Part shown: in pieces, positions 24,408 through 35,600 of the stretch
How the letters are laid out: the number at the start of each line of letters is the position of its first letter
Numbering within the stretch: the stretch's first letter is position 1
Assembly (NCBI GenBank): GCA_010015675.1
Contig: ML977034.1
Coordinates: 7,543-71,542, forward strand
Origin: Byssothecium circinans
Lineage: Eukaryota; Ascomycota; Dothideomycetes; Pleosporales; Massarinaceae
DNA length: 64,000 bases
Direction: 5' to 3'
Translations under genes and position numbers: made by a program
The notes under the pieces: generated by a model
Database searches by the model: none
What the model was told of the DNA's origin: nothing
The model's input: only the letters and a program-made list of their open reading frames with translations

Positions 24408-24626
24408 AAGTTTTAGTAGTAATCTATAATATACTAAAAATCCTAGCTAATAGATAAAAGAAGATAAACTAGGTACTAAACTAGCTTACTATAGTATTTA
24501 AGTAAAGCTCTATTAAGGCTAGTAATAAAAAGAAAGGCTTTACTAAGCCCTAGATAACTTTATTCTATATATTAAAATATACCTAAGGCTAACCTACTAA
24601 TAATAATAATTTAAGAATAAATAATA
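24408..24626 (+). pseudogene. Family U, part 3
   Basis: Continues after pogo-C. The plus frame includes a Lys-rich segment (KASNKKKGFTKPQ) and then Asn repeats. It ends at the TA in front of a family M element, and no continuation is found on the far side of that element. Confidence 0.35.
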
Positions 24627-25592
24627 ACGTAAAGCACCACCGAACCGCGCACACCACCGAACCGCGCAGAAATGCTTGGCGGAAAATCAAATATTCAACC
24701 CTTAATAACAATTTAAATAATAGAGCTATTAAGCTGAAATTTTAAATACAGCTATATATANNNNNNNNNNNNNNNNNNNNNNNNNNNNNNNNNNNNNNNN
24801 NNNNNNNNNNNNNNNNNNNNNNNNNNNNNNNNNNNNNNNNNNNNNNNNNNNNNNNNNNNNNNNNNNNNNNNNNNNNNNNNNNNNNNNNNNNNNNNNNNNN
24901 NNNNNNNNNNNNNNNNNNNNNNNNNNNNNNNNNNNNNNNNNNNNNNNNNNNNNNNNNNNNNNNNNNNNNNNNNNNNNNNNNNNNNNNNNNNNNNNNNNNN
25001 NNNNNNNNNNNNNNNNNNNNNNNNNNNNNNNNNNNNNNNNNNNNNNNNNNNNNNNNNNNNNNNNNNNNNNNNNNNNNNNNNNNNNNNNNNNNNNNNNNNN
25101 NNNNNNNNNNNNNNNNNNNNNNNNNNNNNNNNNNNNNNNNNNNNNNNNNNNNNNNNNNNNNNNNNNNNNNNNNNNNNNNNNNNNNNNNNNNNNNNNNNNN
25201 NNNNNNNNNNNNNNNNNNNNNNNNNNNNNNNNNNNNNNNNNNNNNNNNNNNNNNNNNNNNNNNNNNNNNNNNNNNNNNNNNNNNNNNNNNNNNNNNNNNN
25301 NNNNNNNNNNNNNNNNNNNNNNNNNNNNNNNNNNNNNNNNNNNNNNNNNNNNNNNNNNNNNNNNNNNNNNNNNNNNNNNNNNNNNNNNNNNNNNNNNNNN
25401 NNNNNNNNNNNNNNNNNNNNNNNNNNNNNNNNNNNNNNNNNNNNNNNNNNNNNNNNNNNNNNNNNNNNNNNNNNNNNNNNNNNNNNNNNNTATTAAGATT
25501 TAGCTTTGTTATTAAGATAATACTAGTTGATGTTCCTTGCCAAGCATTTCTGCGCGGTTTGGTGGTGTGCGCGGTTCGGTGGTGCTTTACGT
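24627..25592. mobile_element. Family M copy 4, with a 730-base assembly gap
   Basis: Both inverted-repeat ends are clear: ACGTAAAGCACCACCGAACC at the left and its complement ending GGTGCTTTACGT at 25592, flanked by TA (24625-24626 and 25593-25594). Each end has two units of CACCACCGAACCGCGCA followed by GAAATGCTTGGC. The ends keep their CpGs and look young. The interior is unknown between 24761 and 25490; the copy at 48696 predicts about 750 bases there. Confidence 0.85.
24761..25490. other. Assembly gap (730 N)
   Basis: The run of N begins just after AGCTATATATA inside family M copy 4. The 10-base gap at 49554-49563 lies at the same internal position of another copy. Confidence 0.99.
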
Positions 25593-25606
25593 TACTATTT
25601 ATTATA

Positions 25607-27457
25607 ACATATTCCACCACTGAACCGCCCAAACTACTAAACCGCCTAAAATTCCTTAGCAATACTAACTTACTCAACTTCATCGTCATTATCGTCTACA
25701 TAGCTATCTAAAAAAATATACTAAGTACTAGCATCTAACTTAGAAGAACCCTCTTTATCTATTCAATACGTTCTCGTGTTATGCTTAGCTTTACTATAGT
25801 TGCTGTAGTGGCGAACACTTAGTTATTACACTTCGTATTTACTTTTTACCTTTGCCTTCTTATAGTTCTAAATAGTTCTTAATAGTTTAAAACTATTCTA
25901 GTCTACTATAAAACTATACTCTATAGTGCCATGCTTCTAAATATACTTGCACTTGCGTATTTTACGCTTAGTTATTACTTTAAGTTGCTTTTTAAGCTCT
26001 TTAATGCGCGATTTTATAAGTGTAGTACTATGCAGCACTAACTTAGCGCTTTTAACAAGCTACGAAAGTCTACCCTACGCCGTTCGTAGTAATTAAGTAA
26101 TAGAATCACGTATAAACTTTAACTATAAGCTAAATTCGCGTGTATTACTTAGTGTTCTTGATTGCTATAGCGTCTCTATTAGTAAGGGTCCTAGTAAGGT
26201 GCGTATACACATATTAAGGTAATTAAGCACTACCTACGCGTTTAAAGGGACTAGCCTTGACGCCTTAAAGGCCTTTTAATAGTTTTAAATTATAAACACG
26301 CTTTTAAACGCGTCTTTAAAGGCTAGTAGGAACGCTTCCTTATTAACGTAAAAGACGCGTTAGCGTGCTAAGTCCTAAATAATCTTAAAGTACTTACGCT
26401 TAAGCAGCGAGAATAACACTACATCGAGTGGCTAGAGGATGTGTAACAAGTGCGCTAGCACATAAAGCGTAAGGATCTTATTATCTTAACAATAATCCTT
26501 AAAATCTTAATTTAGGTAGCTTTTGTAGCTATCTAAAATTAGCAACTAATAGACGCCTACTACGGTATCCTTTGTATGCGTATTAAAGTGCTTTAACTAT
26601 ACAAGGCTAAGCTTATTAGTCGTTTATCTATTCTCTAAGATAGAAAGCTTTTAATTGCGTAGTATATTAGCTTCCTAATACTATAAAGAGATATAAACGC
26701 GTCCTTTGTAGATAATAAATAGGAAAGTACATTTACTATTTAAATGTATAGTTTAGATGTCTATTACTTATTCTTTATCGCCTAGCTAAATAATAGTAGG
26801 CCTTGCTTGCCTCTCTAAGCTAGTAACTACTTTTATAGAACTAATAATGCCTATCTAAAAGCTAGTTTTATCAAAGTTATAGATATCATTATTATATACG
26901 CCGTACTTAATTTTAGTATTTTCTATAAGCTTAAACCACGCACTAATTATCTTAGGATCTTTCTATAGCATTCTCTAACAGTCCTTTAAATAGTTCTAGG
27001 CTATCTTTAATAGCTTTAAATAGTTTACAAACTGTGCTAACTAGTTAATGCCTACTTCGTTACTACCCTACTCGCGTAGTAGTTTATTCGCTATATCCGA
27101 CACTTCGCCTAACGTAGGCGCGAATCCTCGTGAATTAAGGTTAAGGATGTATTAGACGATCGTCTCCTCTTTAGTTAAAGATAGTTTTAAACTATTTAGA
27201 ACTATTTCTAGTTAAAAAGATGCTTCTTTAGCTCATTTAGATAGGACGCGATGTTTAACGTTAAAGGCCACAGCAGCGCATCGGTAGCTGTTAAATTAGC
27301 CTTTATTGTATACGGCAAAAGCAAGCTGTAGCCTGCCTTCGTGTTGGTCTCGTTCTAATTAGTATAGTTAAGGCATTTTTACGTTAGAGATAGTGATAGT
27401 GTTGCTAAGGAATTTTAGGCAGTTTAGTAGTTTAGGCGGTTTAGTAGTAGAATACGT
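25607..27457 (-). mobile_element. Pogo-D, full-length pogo-like transposon (1851 bp)
   Basis: Minus orientation, TA at 25605-25606 and 27458-27459. Its ends are the ACGTATTCCACC variant (ACATATTCC at the left after RIP). It is inserted into pogo-E: the 12 bases before it (CTATTTATTATA) and the bases after it (TATAAAGAATACGTC) join to the pogo interior. Confidence 0.92.
25646..27376 (-). pseudogene. Pogo-D transposase
   Basis: Minus-strand ATG at 27376-27374 and TAG at 25648-25646, 576 codons, the same length as pogo-A and -B. A helix-turn-helix lies near 27060-27170, the catalytic core around 26380-26900, and a knuckle and Asp/Asn-rich tail near 25680-25800. Stops are RIP-type. The inverted-repeat variant and residue differences mark it as a separate subfamily from pogo-C. 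Confidence 0.87.
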
Positions 27458-27459
27458 TA

Positions 27460-29069
27460 TATAAAGAATACGTCTATATTTCTTTATAGTATTAGGAAGC
27501 TAATATACTACGTAATTAAAAGCTTTTAGTCTTAGACAATAGATAAATAAATAATAAGCTTAGTTTTATATAGTTAAAGCACTTTAATACGTATATAAAG
27601 GTAAGAACTATTAGTGTCTATTAGTTACTAATCTTAGATAGCTATAAAAGCTATCTAAATTAAGGTTTTAAGGATTATTATTAAGATAATAAGATCCTTA
27701 CGCTTTATATACTACTATACTTATTATATATCTTTTAGCTACTTAATATAGTATTATTTTTACTACTTAAGTATAAGTACTTTAAGATTATTTAAGACTT
27801 AGCACGCTAATATATCTTTTATATTAATAAGGAAGCATTCTTACTAGCCTTTAAAAATATATTTTTAAGTATATTTATAATTTAGAACTATTAAAAAGCT
27901 TTTAAGGCTTTAGGACTAGTCCCTCTAAATTTATAAGTAATACTTAATTACCTTAATATATATATATATATATATATATACTCTACTAGGACCCTTACTA
28001 CTAGAAGCTTAATAGCTATTAAGAATACTAAGTAATATATATAAATTTACCTTATAGTTAACGCTAGTATGTAATTCTATTACTTAGTTACTATATGTTA
28101 GAATATAAGAGTATATTTAATACTTATATTAATCTACACTTATTTCTATATATACTCCTTATTACCTAGTAGTTAAATACTATAGGTTAGTAATCTAGGC
28201 TATCCTAGACTACTACCACCTAGGCAGTTGACTATAGATCGGATGGAACCATCCTAGATCGATCGATCGATCAAGCAATCGATCAATCGACCGATCCAAA
28301 GGCCTAGCCAATATTGTGGCGTTATTGGTTCTTTATTAAATAAAGAAACAATATTAAGCTAAGACGTTTGCAGAAAAGTAAGAACGCTTGCAGCCTTTCT
28401 TTATACTATCTACCGCATACAGGCTAGTAGGAATAGGCTGAAGAAAGGTATAAGTAAGTGCTCTATCTTCGATCAAACTCTAAACTACATACGACACACG
28501 ACACAATCTACTATCAATCGACTACTATTTTAACTATCTCTGCTATATCTCTATTACCTTTTCACACTATAGATAACTTAGGGTAGGCTTTTATAGCTTA
28601 TTAAAAGTATAGAGTTAATACTATATAGTAGCGCACTAATAAAGGCGCGTATTGAAGAGCTTAAGACCTAACTTATAGTAGTAGCTAAGTAAAAAATATA
28701 TAAGTATAAGTATCTTTAGAAAAGTAGTACTATAGAGTATAGTCTTATAGTAGACTAAAATAGTTCTAAACTATTAGAAACTATTTAGAACTATAAAAGA
28801 GTAAAGGTAAAGAGTAAATATAAAGTATAATAACTAGGTATTTATTACTATAGTAACTATAGTAAGGCTAGGTATAATATAAAAATATATTAAGTAGATA
28901 AAGAGAGTTCTTCTAAGTTAGAGGCTAGTACTTAGTTTATTATATTAAGTAGTAATATAGATAATAATAATAATAATAAAGTTAAGCAAGTTAGTATTAC
29001 TAAGGAAAAGTAGCTAGCTTAATAGTATAGCTAGCTTAATAGTATAGCTAGCTTAATAGTGCTTTGTAT
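27460..29069 (+). mobile_element. Pogo-E, 3' portion, split by solo LTR-Y
   Basis: Transposase sequence from just before the second catalytic Asp to the C-terminus, then a right end with three units of TATTAAGCTAGCTATA-type repeat (29010-29060) instead of two. The 5' half should lie left of pogo-D, but only CTATTTATTATA (25595-25606) is present before family M copy 4. It is inserted in pogo-F. It contains an AT dinucleotide run at about 27957-27981 where the coding repeat CGTATACGTA has decayed. Confidence 0.85.
28096..28566. mobile_element. Solo LTR, family LTR-Y (471 bp)
   Basis: Starts TGTTAGAATATAAGAG and ends CTTTTCACA, flanked by the 5-base duplication CTATA (28091-28095 and 28567-28571). 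It interrupts the pogo-E transposase frame. It is far less RIP-damaged than its host and contains a GATC-rich stretch (GATCGATCGATCGATC near 28257). No internal genes, so an LTR-LTR recombination remnant is likely. Confidence 0.85.
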
Positions 29070-29071
29070 TA

Positions 29072-30235
29072 TTACTACTTAAAAAAATAAACTAACTACT
29101 AGCCCCTAACTTCGAAGAACTCTTTTTATCTACTTAATATATTTTTATATTATGCCTAGTCTTCTTATAGTTACTATAGTAATAAATACCTAGTTATTAT
29201 AGCTTAAGCTTACTTTTTACTTTTACTTTTTTATAGTTCTAAACTATTCTTAATAGTTTAAAACTATTTTAGTCTACTATAGAATTATATTCTATAGTAC
29301 TACTCTTTTAAAGATACTTATATTTATATATTTTATACTTAGTTACTACTATAAGTTAATTTTTAAGCTCTTTAATATACGTCTTTATTAGTGCGCTACT
29401 ATATAGTACTAACTTAGCGCTTTTAATAAGCTATAAAAGCTTACTCTAAGCTATCTATAGTAATTAAGTAATAGAATTACGTACTAGCTTTAACTATAAG
29501 CTAAATTTATATATTACTTAGTATTTTTAATTACTATAGCGTCTCTAGAAGTAGAGGTCTTAGTAAGATATATATATATATATATTAAAGTAATTAAGTA
29601 CTACTTATATATTTAAAAGGACTAGCCCTATTACCTTAAAGGCCTTTTAATAGTTCTAAACTATAAATATACTTTTAAATATATCTGTAAAGGCTAGTAA
29701 GAATGCTTTCTTATTAATATAAAAAATATATTAGTATACTAAGTTTTAAATAATCTTAGAGTACTTACGCTTTAGTAGTAAGAAACATACTATATTAAGT
29801 AGCTAGAGGATATATAATAAGTACGCTAGTAGATAAAGTATAAGAATCTTATTATCTTAATAATAATCCTTAAAATCTTAATTTAGGTAGCTTTTATAGC
29901 TATCTAAAATTAGTAACTAATAGACGCCTACGACTATATCTTTTATATACGTATTAAAGTGCTTTAACTATATAAAGCTAAGCTTATTAGTTATTTATCT
30001 ATTCTCTAAGATAGAGAGCTTTTAATTATATAGCATATTAGCTTCCTAATACTATAAAGAGATATAGACATATCTTTTATAGATAATAAATAGTAAAGTA
30101 AATTTACTATTTAAATATATACTTTAGATATCTATTACCTATTCTTTATTATTTAGCTAAACTATTATAGGCCTTACTTACTTCTCTAAGCTAGTAACTA
30201 CTTTTATAGAGCTAATAATACTTATCTAAAACCTA
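29072..30235 (-). mobile_element. Pogo-F, part 1 (minus strand)
   Basis: Antisense transposase C-terminal two-thirds, from the Asp/Asn-rich tail back to the first catalytic region. Its left end is cut where pogo-E inserted at a TA. Interrupted at TA 30234-30235 by pogo-G and resumes at 46426 with GTCTTATTAAAG, in register with other pogo copies. Heavily RIP-mutated. Confidence 0.85.
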
Positions 30236-31210
30236 ACGTAAAGTACTACTAAACTACTTATACTACTAAACTACTTATACTACTAAACTACTTATACTAC
30301 TAAACTACTTATAATTTCCTTAGTAACACTAACTCTATCTTTAATATAAAAATACTTTAATAAAATAAGTCTATACGCCTCTAATATAAAGGTAGACTAT
30401 AGCTTACCCTTAACGTATATAATAGAGGCTAATTTAAAAGCTATTAAAGTACTACTGTAGCTTTTAATATTAAGGCTTACGTCCTTACTAAATGTGCTAG
30501 AAGAATATCTTTTTAACTAGAAATAGTACTAAACTATTTAAAACTATCCTTACCTAAACAGGAGATACTTATCCTATATATCTTTAACCTTAATTCGTAA
30601 GGATTTGGGCCTATATTAGGTAAAGTATTAGATATAGTAAATAAACTACTATATAAGTAGGGTAGTAAGCTAGTAAGCTTTCACTAGGATAAATAGTTTA
30701 GAACTATTTACAGGACTATTAGAGAGTACTATAAAAAGATCCTAAGGTAGTCAGTGCGTAGTTTAAGCTTATATAAGATACTAAAGCAAAGTATAGCGTA
30801 TATAATAATAATAATAATATATATAACTTTAATAAGACTAGCTTTTAGATAGGTATTATTAGCTTTATAAAGGTATTTACTAGCTTAGAGAAGTAAGTAA
30901 GGCCTATAATAGTTTAGCTAGGTAACTATAAGTAGGTAATAGAGATCTAGAGTATATATTTAAATAGTATATTTACCTTACTATTCCTTACATATAAAGG
31001 ATACGTCTATATCTCTTTTTAGTTCTAGGAAGCTAATATACTACGCAATTAAAAGCTTTTAGTCTTAGAGAATAGATAGATAAATAATAAGCTTAGTCTT
31101 ATATAGTTAAAGCACTTTAACGCGTATATAAAGGTAAGAACTATTAGCGTCTATTAGTTACTAATTTTAGGTAGCTATAAAAGCTACCTAAATTAAGATT
31201 TTAAAGATTA
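30236..31210 (+). mobile_element. Pogo-G, part 1, with four-unit inverted repeat
   Basis: Starts ACGTAAAG and then has four tandem units of TACTACTAAACTACTTA (about 30245-30313) where other copies have two. Transposase N-terminus, helix-turn-helix and the beginning of the catalytic core follow, with internal deletions near 30680. Interrupted by Copia-1 at 31210 (duplication GATTA). Further parts lie at 37932 and 45773. Confidence 0.88.
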
Positions 31211-31367
31211 TGTTGGACAGTAGAGACCCGAGAGCATGCGATGAGAAAGTGATAAATTGTGTGTGGAGCAGTGTAGCTCAGGAGAGGCGACTATATAGGC
31301 AGGAGCCGATGCTAAGCCGGAACGGTACTGAACCGTCCAGAACAGTCAAGTACTGTTCAGTCCAACA
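31211..31367 (-). repeat. 3' LTR of Copia-1
   Basis: 157 bp. Eleven single-base differences from the other LTR, all G/A or C/T transitions. Contains ACTATATAGGCAGG, a possible TATA element, and GAACGGTACTGAACCGTCC-type palindromic units. Confidence 0.95.
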
Positions 31368-31377
31368 CACCCCCTCA
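31368..31377 (-). promoter_or_regulatory. Polypurine tract of Copia-1
   Basis: Minus strand GAGGGGGTG directly before the 3' LTR. Confidence 0.65.
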
Positions 31378-32162
31378 GTGGAGTAGGAAGCTGATGCGCT
31401 GGATGTACGCCCCTGTGTGGGCATCCCTACCCCCTCAACATGTACAGGATGAATGAGTGAAGAGAGAATAGAGCGGATATAGGTACAAGACGACCCTAGC
31501 AAACACACCAAACCCAGTGGGAAAAAGGTGTGAAGAAGGAGCCTCCAAAGCCAAGCAGGTTCTTGTAGAGCTGTAAGGCAAACGGATGAAGGAAATGGTT
31601 CAGCAATCACCTCAAACCCACAGACAGGGAAAAATGACAAGGTGTATCTAATTAAGAGCGGTACAGTGTGGTGTATACAGGTACTAAAGCGTGTGAGATG
31701 ATCAAGTAGAGATCAAGACAGTATGGAACAGTTCTAGTACGGTTCTGATCTGTATGAGCTCCACCCCCTAAGCTTTGAAGCCGAAGGCGTGAAGCTCTGC
31801 TGGTTGTATAGTAAGCTTGCTCTTAGGTGGTTGTTTATTAGATTAGGATTTCTTACTATAGCGTACTAAACCATTATACATGGTTAAGAACTGTTAGTGG
31901 CATAGTGACCGTGTAGAACAGTAGGTGAACTTTAGAGAGTTTAGTGACAGAATGGAACTATCGAGAACTATTAGTAGTTCAAGAATAGTATAGAACCGTT
32001 TAGAGACGGTGATGAATAGTAGATTGCTCATGAAGATGAGATAATGGTAGACCTTTTAAGAGATCAAATAGAGATAGTACGTCTTTTGTGAGACGAAGAG
32101 TGAGTCTTTTGTAAGACAAGATGATTGATTGGGGCCTTTTGAGAGGTTAAGTATGTAAGAAT

Positions 32163-32322
32163 CTAGGAATGCCAACTGTGCGGGCAAACTATAGTCCAGT
32201 TCTATTAATGGGTGAGAACTAGGAATGCTAACTATATAGGCAAATAACAATCCAGTCTCTAGTGGGGTGAGAGACTAGGAATACTAACTATGCGGGTAAA
32301 CAACACTCTAGTTCTCGGTGCC
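32163..32322. repeat. 56-bp tandem repeat in the Copia-1 3' region
   Basis: Units begin CTAGGAATGCCAACTG (32163), CTAGGAATGCTAACTA (32219) and CTAGGAATACTAACTA (32275), exactly 56 bases apart, with the last unit shorter. A separate looser repeat of CTTTTGTGAGAC-like units lies just before it (32052-32145). Confidence 0.85.
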
Positions 32323-32659
32323 TTGAATACAGGTTCACTGTTAGTCATGCTTCAGGTTCAGGTAGCTACTCCTTTGCTAAAACAAGTGTGAAAACTAATC
32401 CGTATCGGTAGTAGACCCATGTACTCAAGGAACGTCTTCCTAGTAGTAAAGTATAATGGTGTATTTCAAAGGTCTTATGGGTGCAGACTATAGCGTGTGC
32501 GTGCTTGACTGTAGGTGCAAACTGTGGCGCTTGCGACTATAGGGCTCACTGGAGCGTAAGTGACGACTTAGTAGGTAGAGTCATGATAGGTTCTTACTAT
32601 AGCGTGAGAGACGGCTCAGTAGAAGGTGCTGATAGAGATGGTCTAAGAATATGTATTAG

Positions 32660-35600
32660 GACTATCAAGAGGTTAAGACCCTTTATCCAATCCTCATGCT
32701 TCTGACAAGTAAGCAGCTTGGTAAACCTATTAGTAGGTTGTGCTTTCGTTTCCACATATATAGGATGGATTGTGCCGTCTTGAGTGGCTTAACGGAGCCA
32801 GTGATAATGGATATCAACGTGGCGCAAGGTTGTTTTGAGCTGTGGTGCCTCTTTTGTAAGAAGGCTAATGGTTTATTAGTTATCACATAGTAGGATTTGG
32901 TCGTGTTAGAACTATAGACTAAGGTCGTGTAATAGGCGCCACCACCATATTAGCCATGTGGCTCCAGCAGAGGCAGCGATGAGCTTGGCTTTAGTGGTGG
33001 ACTTGGTAACACACCGTTAAAGAGTTAAGTTCTAGTCTACAGGTCCGCTAAAGAACATGAAGACCTAGCCTTAAGTAGAGCGGCGAGTCTCCTTATGGTC
33101 GGCGTATGAAGCGTCTATGGCTAGGAAGAAATCGACTTCTTCCTAATCTTTGATATGGTTGATTGCGGTATCGTTGTTAGCTGAGTAGTAAATGCTTAGG
33201 TCCTATGTGTAGAACAAATAAGCCAGGCATTGGTAAGCCGCAGCTATGTGTTTATCTAATGGGTTGGTGAGGAACTCGGCTAGCTTTGAGTAAGCTTTAG
33301 AGACGTCTGGGCGCGTTGCACCTACAGCATAGCCTATTGAACTAACTACCTGTGCGTAGCGTTCAGCGTTCGATGGATTCTTGGTGCCTAAGGATGGAAT
33401 CAGGGCTTCTGATAGTAGCGGTGTAGGAGGACACCTATTCTACGGCTTAGGTGCGTAGTATTTGTAGTAGATGGTATTGATGTAGGCCTTTTGTGAGAGC
33501 CAGAGATCGCCATCCTCGCGGTTTCAGTAAACAGTAACACCGCAGAACGTTTGTTTAGTACGATCTTTTAGGTTAGTGATTTCATATCAACTAGAGAGCT
33601 TCTGTTCAAACTCGTCAAGGGCCTTAATGTGACTAGGCTTCGCTATTGTAATAATGTCGTCCACGTAGAAGAATACAACTATCTTATCATTGGTCCACAG
33701 ACAGTTGGCATCAAGGATAGGTCAAAAGCCAAGAGATCGAAGGGTGGCCGTGAAGTCATTGTACCAAAGAAGGGGAGAGGTTTTAAGACCGTATAAGGCT
33801 CTAAGTAGTTCCTAGATGTGGTTGCCATCTCTAAAGCCTTCTAGTTGAAACGTGTAGATGGGTCGTGGTAGAAGCGCATTAGTAAAAGCGTTGACCACAT
33901 CATACTATTGAATTTTGAGGTTGAAGTAGGCTGCAATCGCCATGAGGGCGCGGAATATGCGGATAGCCAATGTGATTGCTCGAGTGTCTTCAGCTGTTGT
34001 TTGTAGATCTCCTCATACACAGATGCGTGCTTTAAACTTGATCAAATAATCCCTATTGAACTTGTATGTCCAAACCCACATCAGAGGGAGGATTTCAAGC
34101 TGAGTGGAATCGATCTCATCCATAGCAAGCTCTCTATACGTGCCTTTCTGAGTAATAGTGTCAATCTCCGCCCTGCACGCAGCCATGAAGCCACTGCGGA
34201 TTTCGGTTGGTAGGTTCTTGAGATCATTCCAAAACCTTGGTACAGGTGGAAGCTGTAAGCGATGAAGTCGAGTCTTTAGTGTAAAAGCTGTGGATACAAA
34301 GGAGCTCTAGTAGGTAACTAGCGCGTTCGTAATACGCGGTCAGGTTCAACGATCAAGTACGTTGGTGGGCTTGATGTGCTTGTTAGTAGTGTACTTGCAC
34401 TTTCCCTGGTTTAGTAGCTTAATTGCGTTTAATGATGTAACTAGTACGTTACTTGAGCGTCCGTGATGGTTTAGTACTGTTCCGTGACGGTTTGACACTG
34501 TTCGGGATAGTGTCGGTTGCTCCTGTGGTTGGCCTGGAGTAGCCATTAATGTAGGAGTTAGATATAGATTTGGAGAAGCATTGCAAGCGTTAGTAGCAAG
34601 CATAGCCTTGGTGGAATTAACTATGATGGTGTGCGTATTAGTAGCACTACTGTTATGCTCTAGTTCGGCTTCATCCTCTATGACTAAAGAAGCGTCACTG
34701 TCTAGTAGATCAAGAGGATTATTAAGTTTGATAGTGCGGATGATATTATTAAGCTCAAGGCCCCTAAGCATTTCCCCATCGTGTGAGCCGTAGAATAAGT
34801 GTTCGTCAAAGGTGACATCCCTGGTTCGGATAATCTTCCCTCTATGGCCAAAGGATTGAGCTCCTAGTAGCCAAACACGATAGATATTGTGGGAATTGAT
34901 GCTAACGAAATAGCCGATAAGTGCTTGAGGAGTGAGCTTGTCTTTGCAGTTGATTTTCTTGCGTAGAGCGTATACGCGGCAACCATACATGTAAAGATGG
35001 GCCAGTGACGGCTAATAGTTATAAACGGTTTCAAACGGTATTTTCTACCTAAGCGCTTTAGTTAGTGTGCGGTTAAGTAGATAGGCAGCATATGGGTAGA
35101 ACTCTCCTAAGAGATGTAGTAGAAGACCAGACGTTATACGGAGTAACCAAGCTCGTTTAATGAGATTGCGTCCTGAGCGTTCTGCGTGGCCTGATTGTGC
35201 TGGTATATCTAGAGAGCGGAGTTGAAGCTGTATCCCTTCTAACTTAGTATAGGAAACTAGTGAGTCATCAAGGGCTTCGAATCCATAGCCTTTTTCACCG
35301 TCGAGATAGAGAAAGATGGGTGCGGTATTGAATTGACGTTTGATAAGTCGGTCGACTTCTTTGAAGGCTGCAAGCAAGCTCTCTTGGTTCTTCTTCTTGA
35401 TAATGATGACGAAGTTGAACTTTGAGAATACGTCATAAGCATGGAAAGCATAACGTTCGCCAGTAAACGTGAGGCAGTCGAGCTCGATTATATCGATAGC
35501 AATCGACTCGAATGGTTTGGTTGGTGGCTGCTCGCGTTCAGAGCGACGTGATACTTGCTCGGTTGCTTTGTTGGCGCTGCATTGAGGGCAGTCTTTGGTC

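Noticed and set aside
24742..25689. Long minus-strand ORF of 315 codons
   Set aside because: It exists only because the 730 unknown bases are read as open; its ends are inverted-repeat sequence of family M and pogo-D.
31278..31640. 120-codon minus-strand ORF in the Copia-1 3' region
   Set aside because: It overlaps the LTR and polypurine tract, lies downstream of the end of pol, and has no recognisable motif; low-RIP DNA leaves chance ORFs open.
32481..32890. Several 60-75 codon ORFs on both strands near the end of Copia-1 pol
   Set aside because: They are other-frame shadows of the RNase H C-terminus (RHVDIHYHWLRQAVKDG lies in the pol frame).
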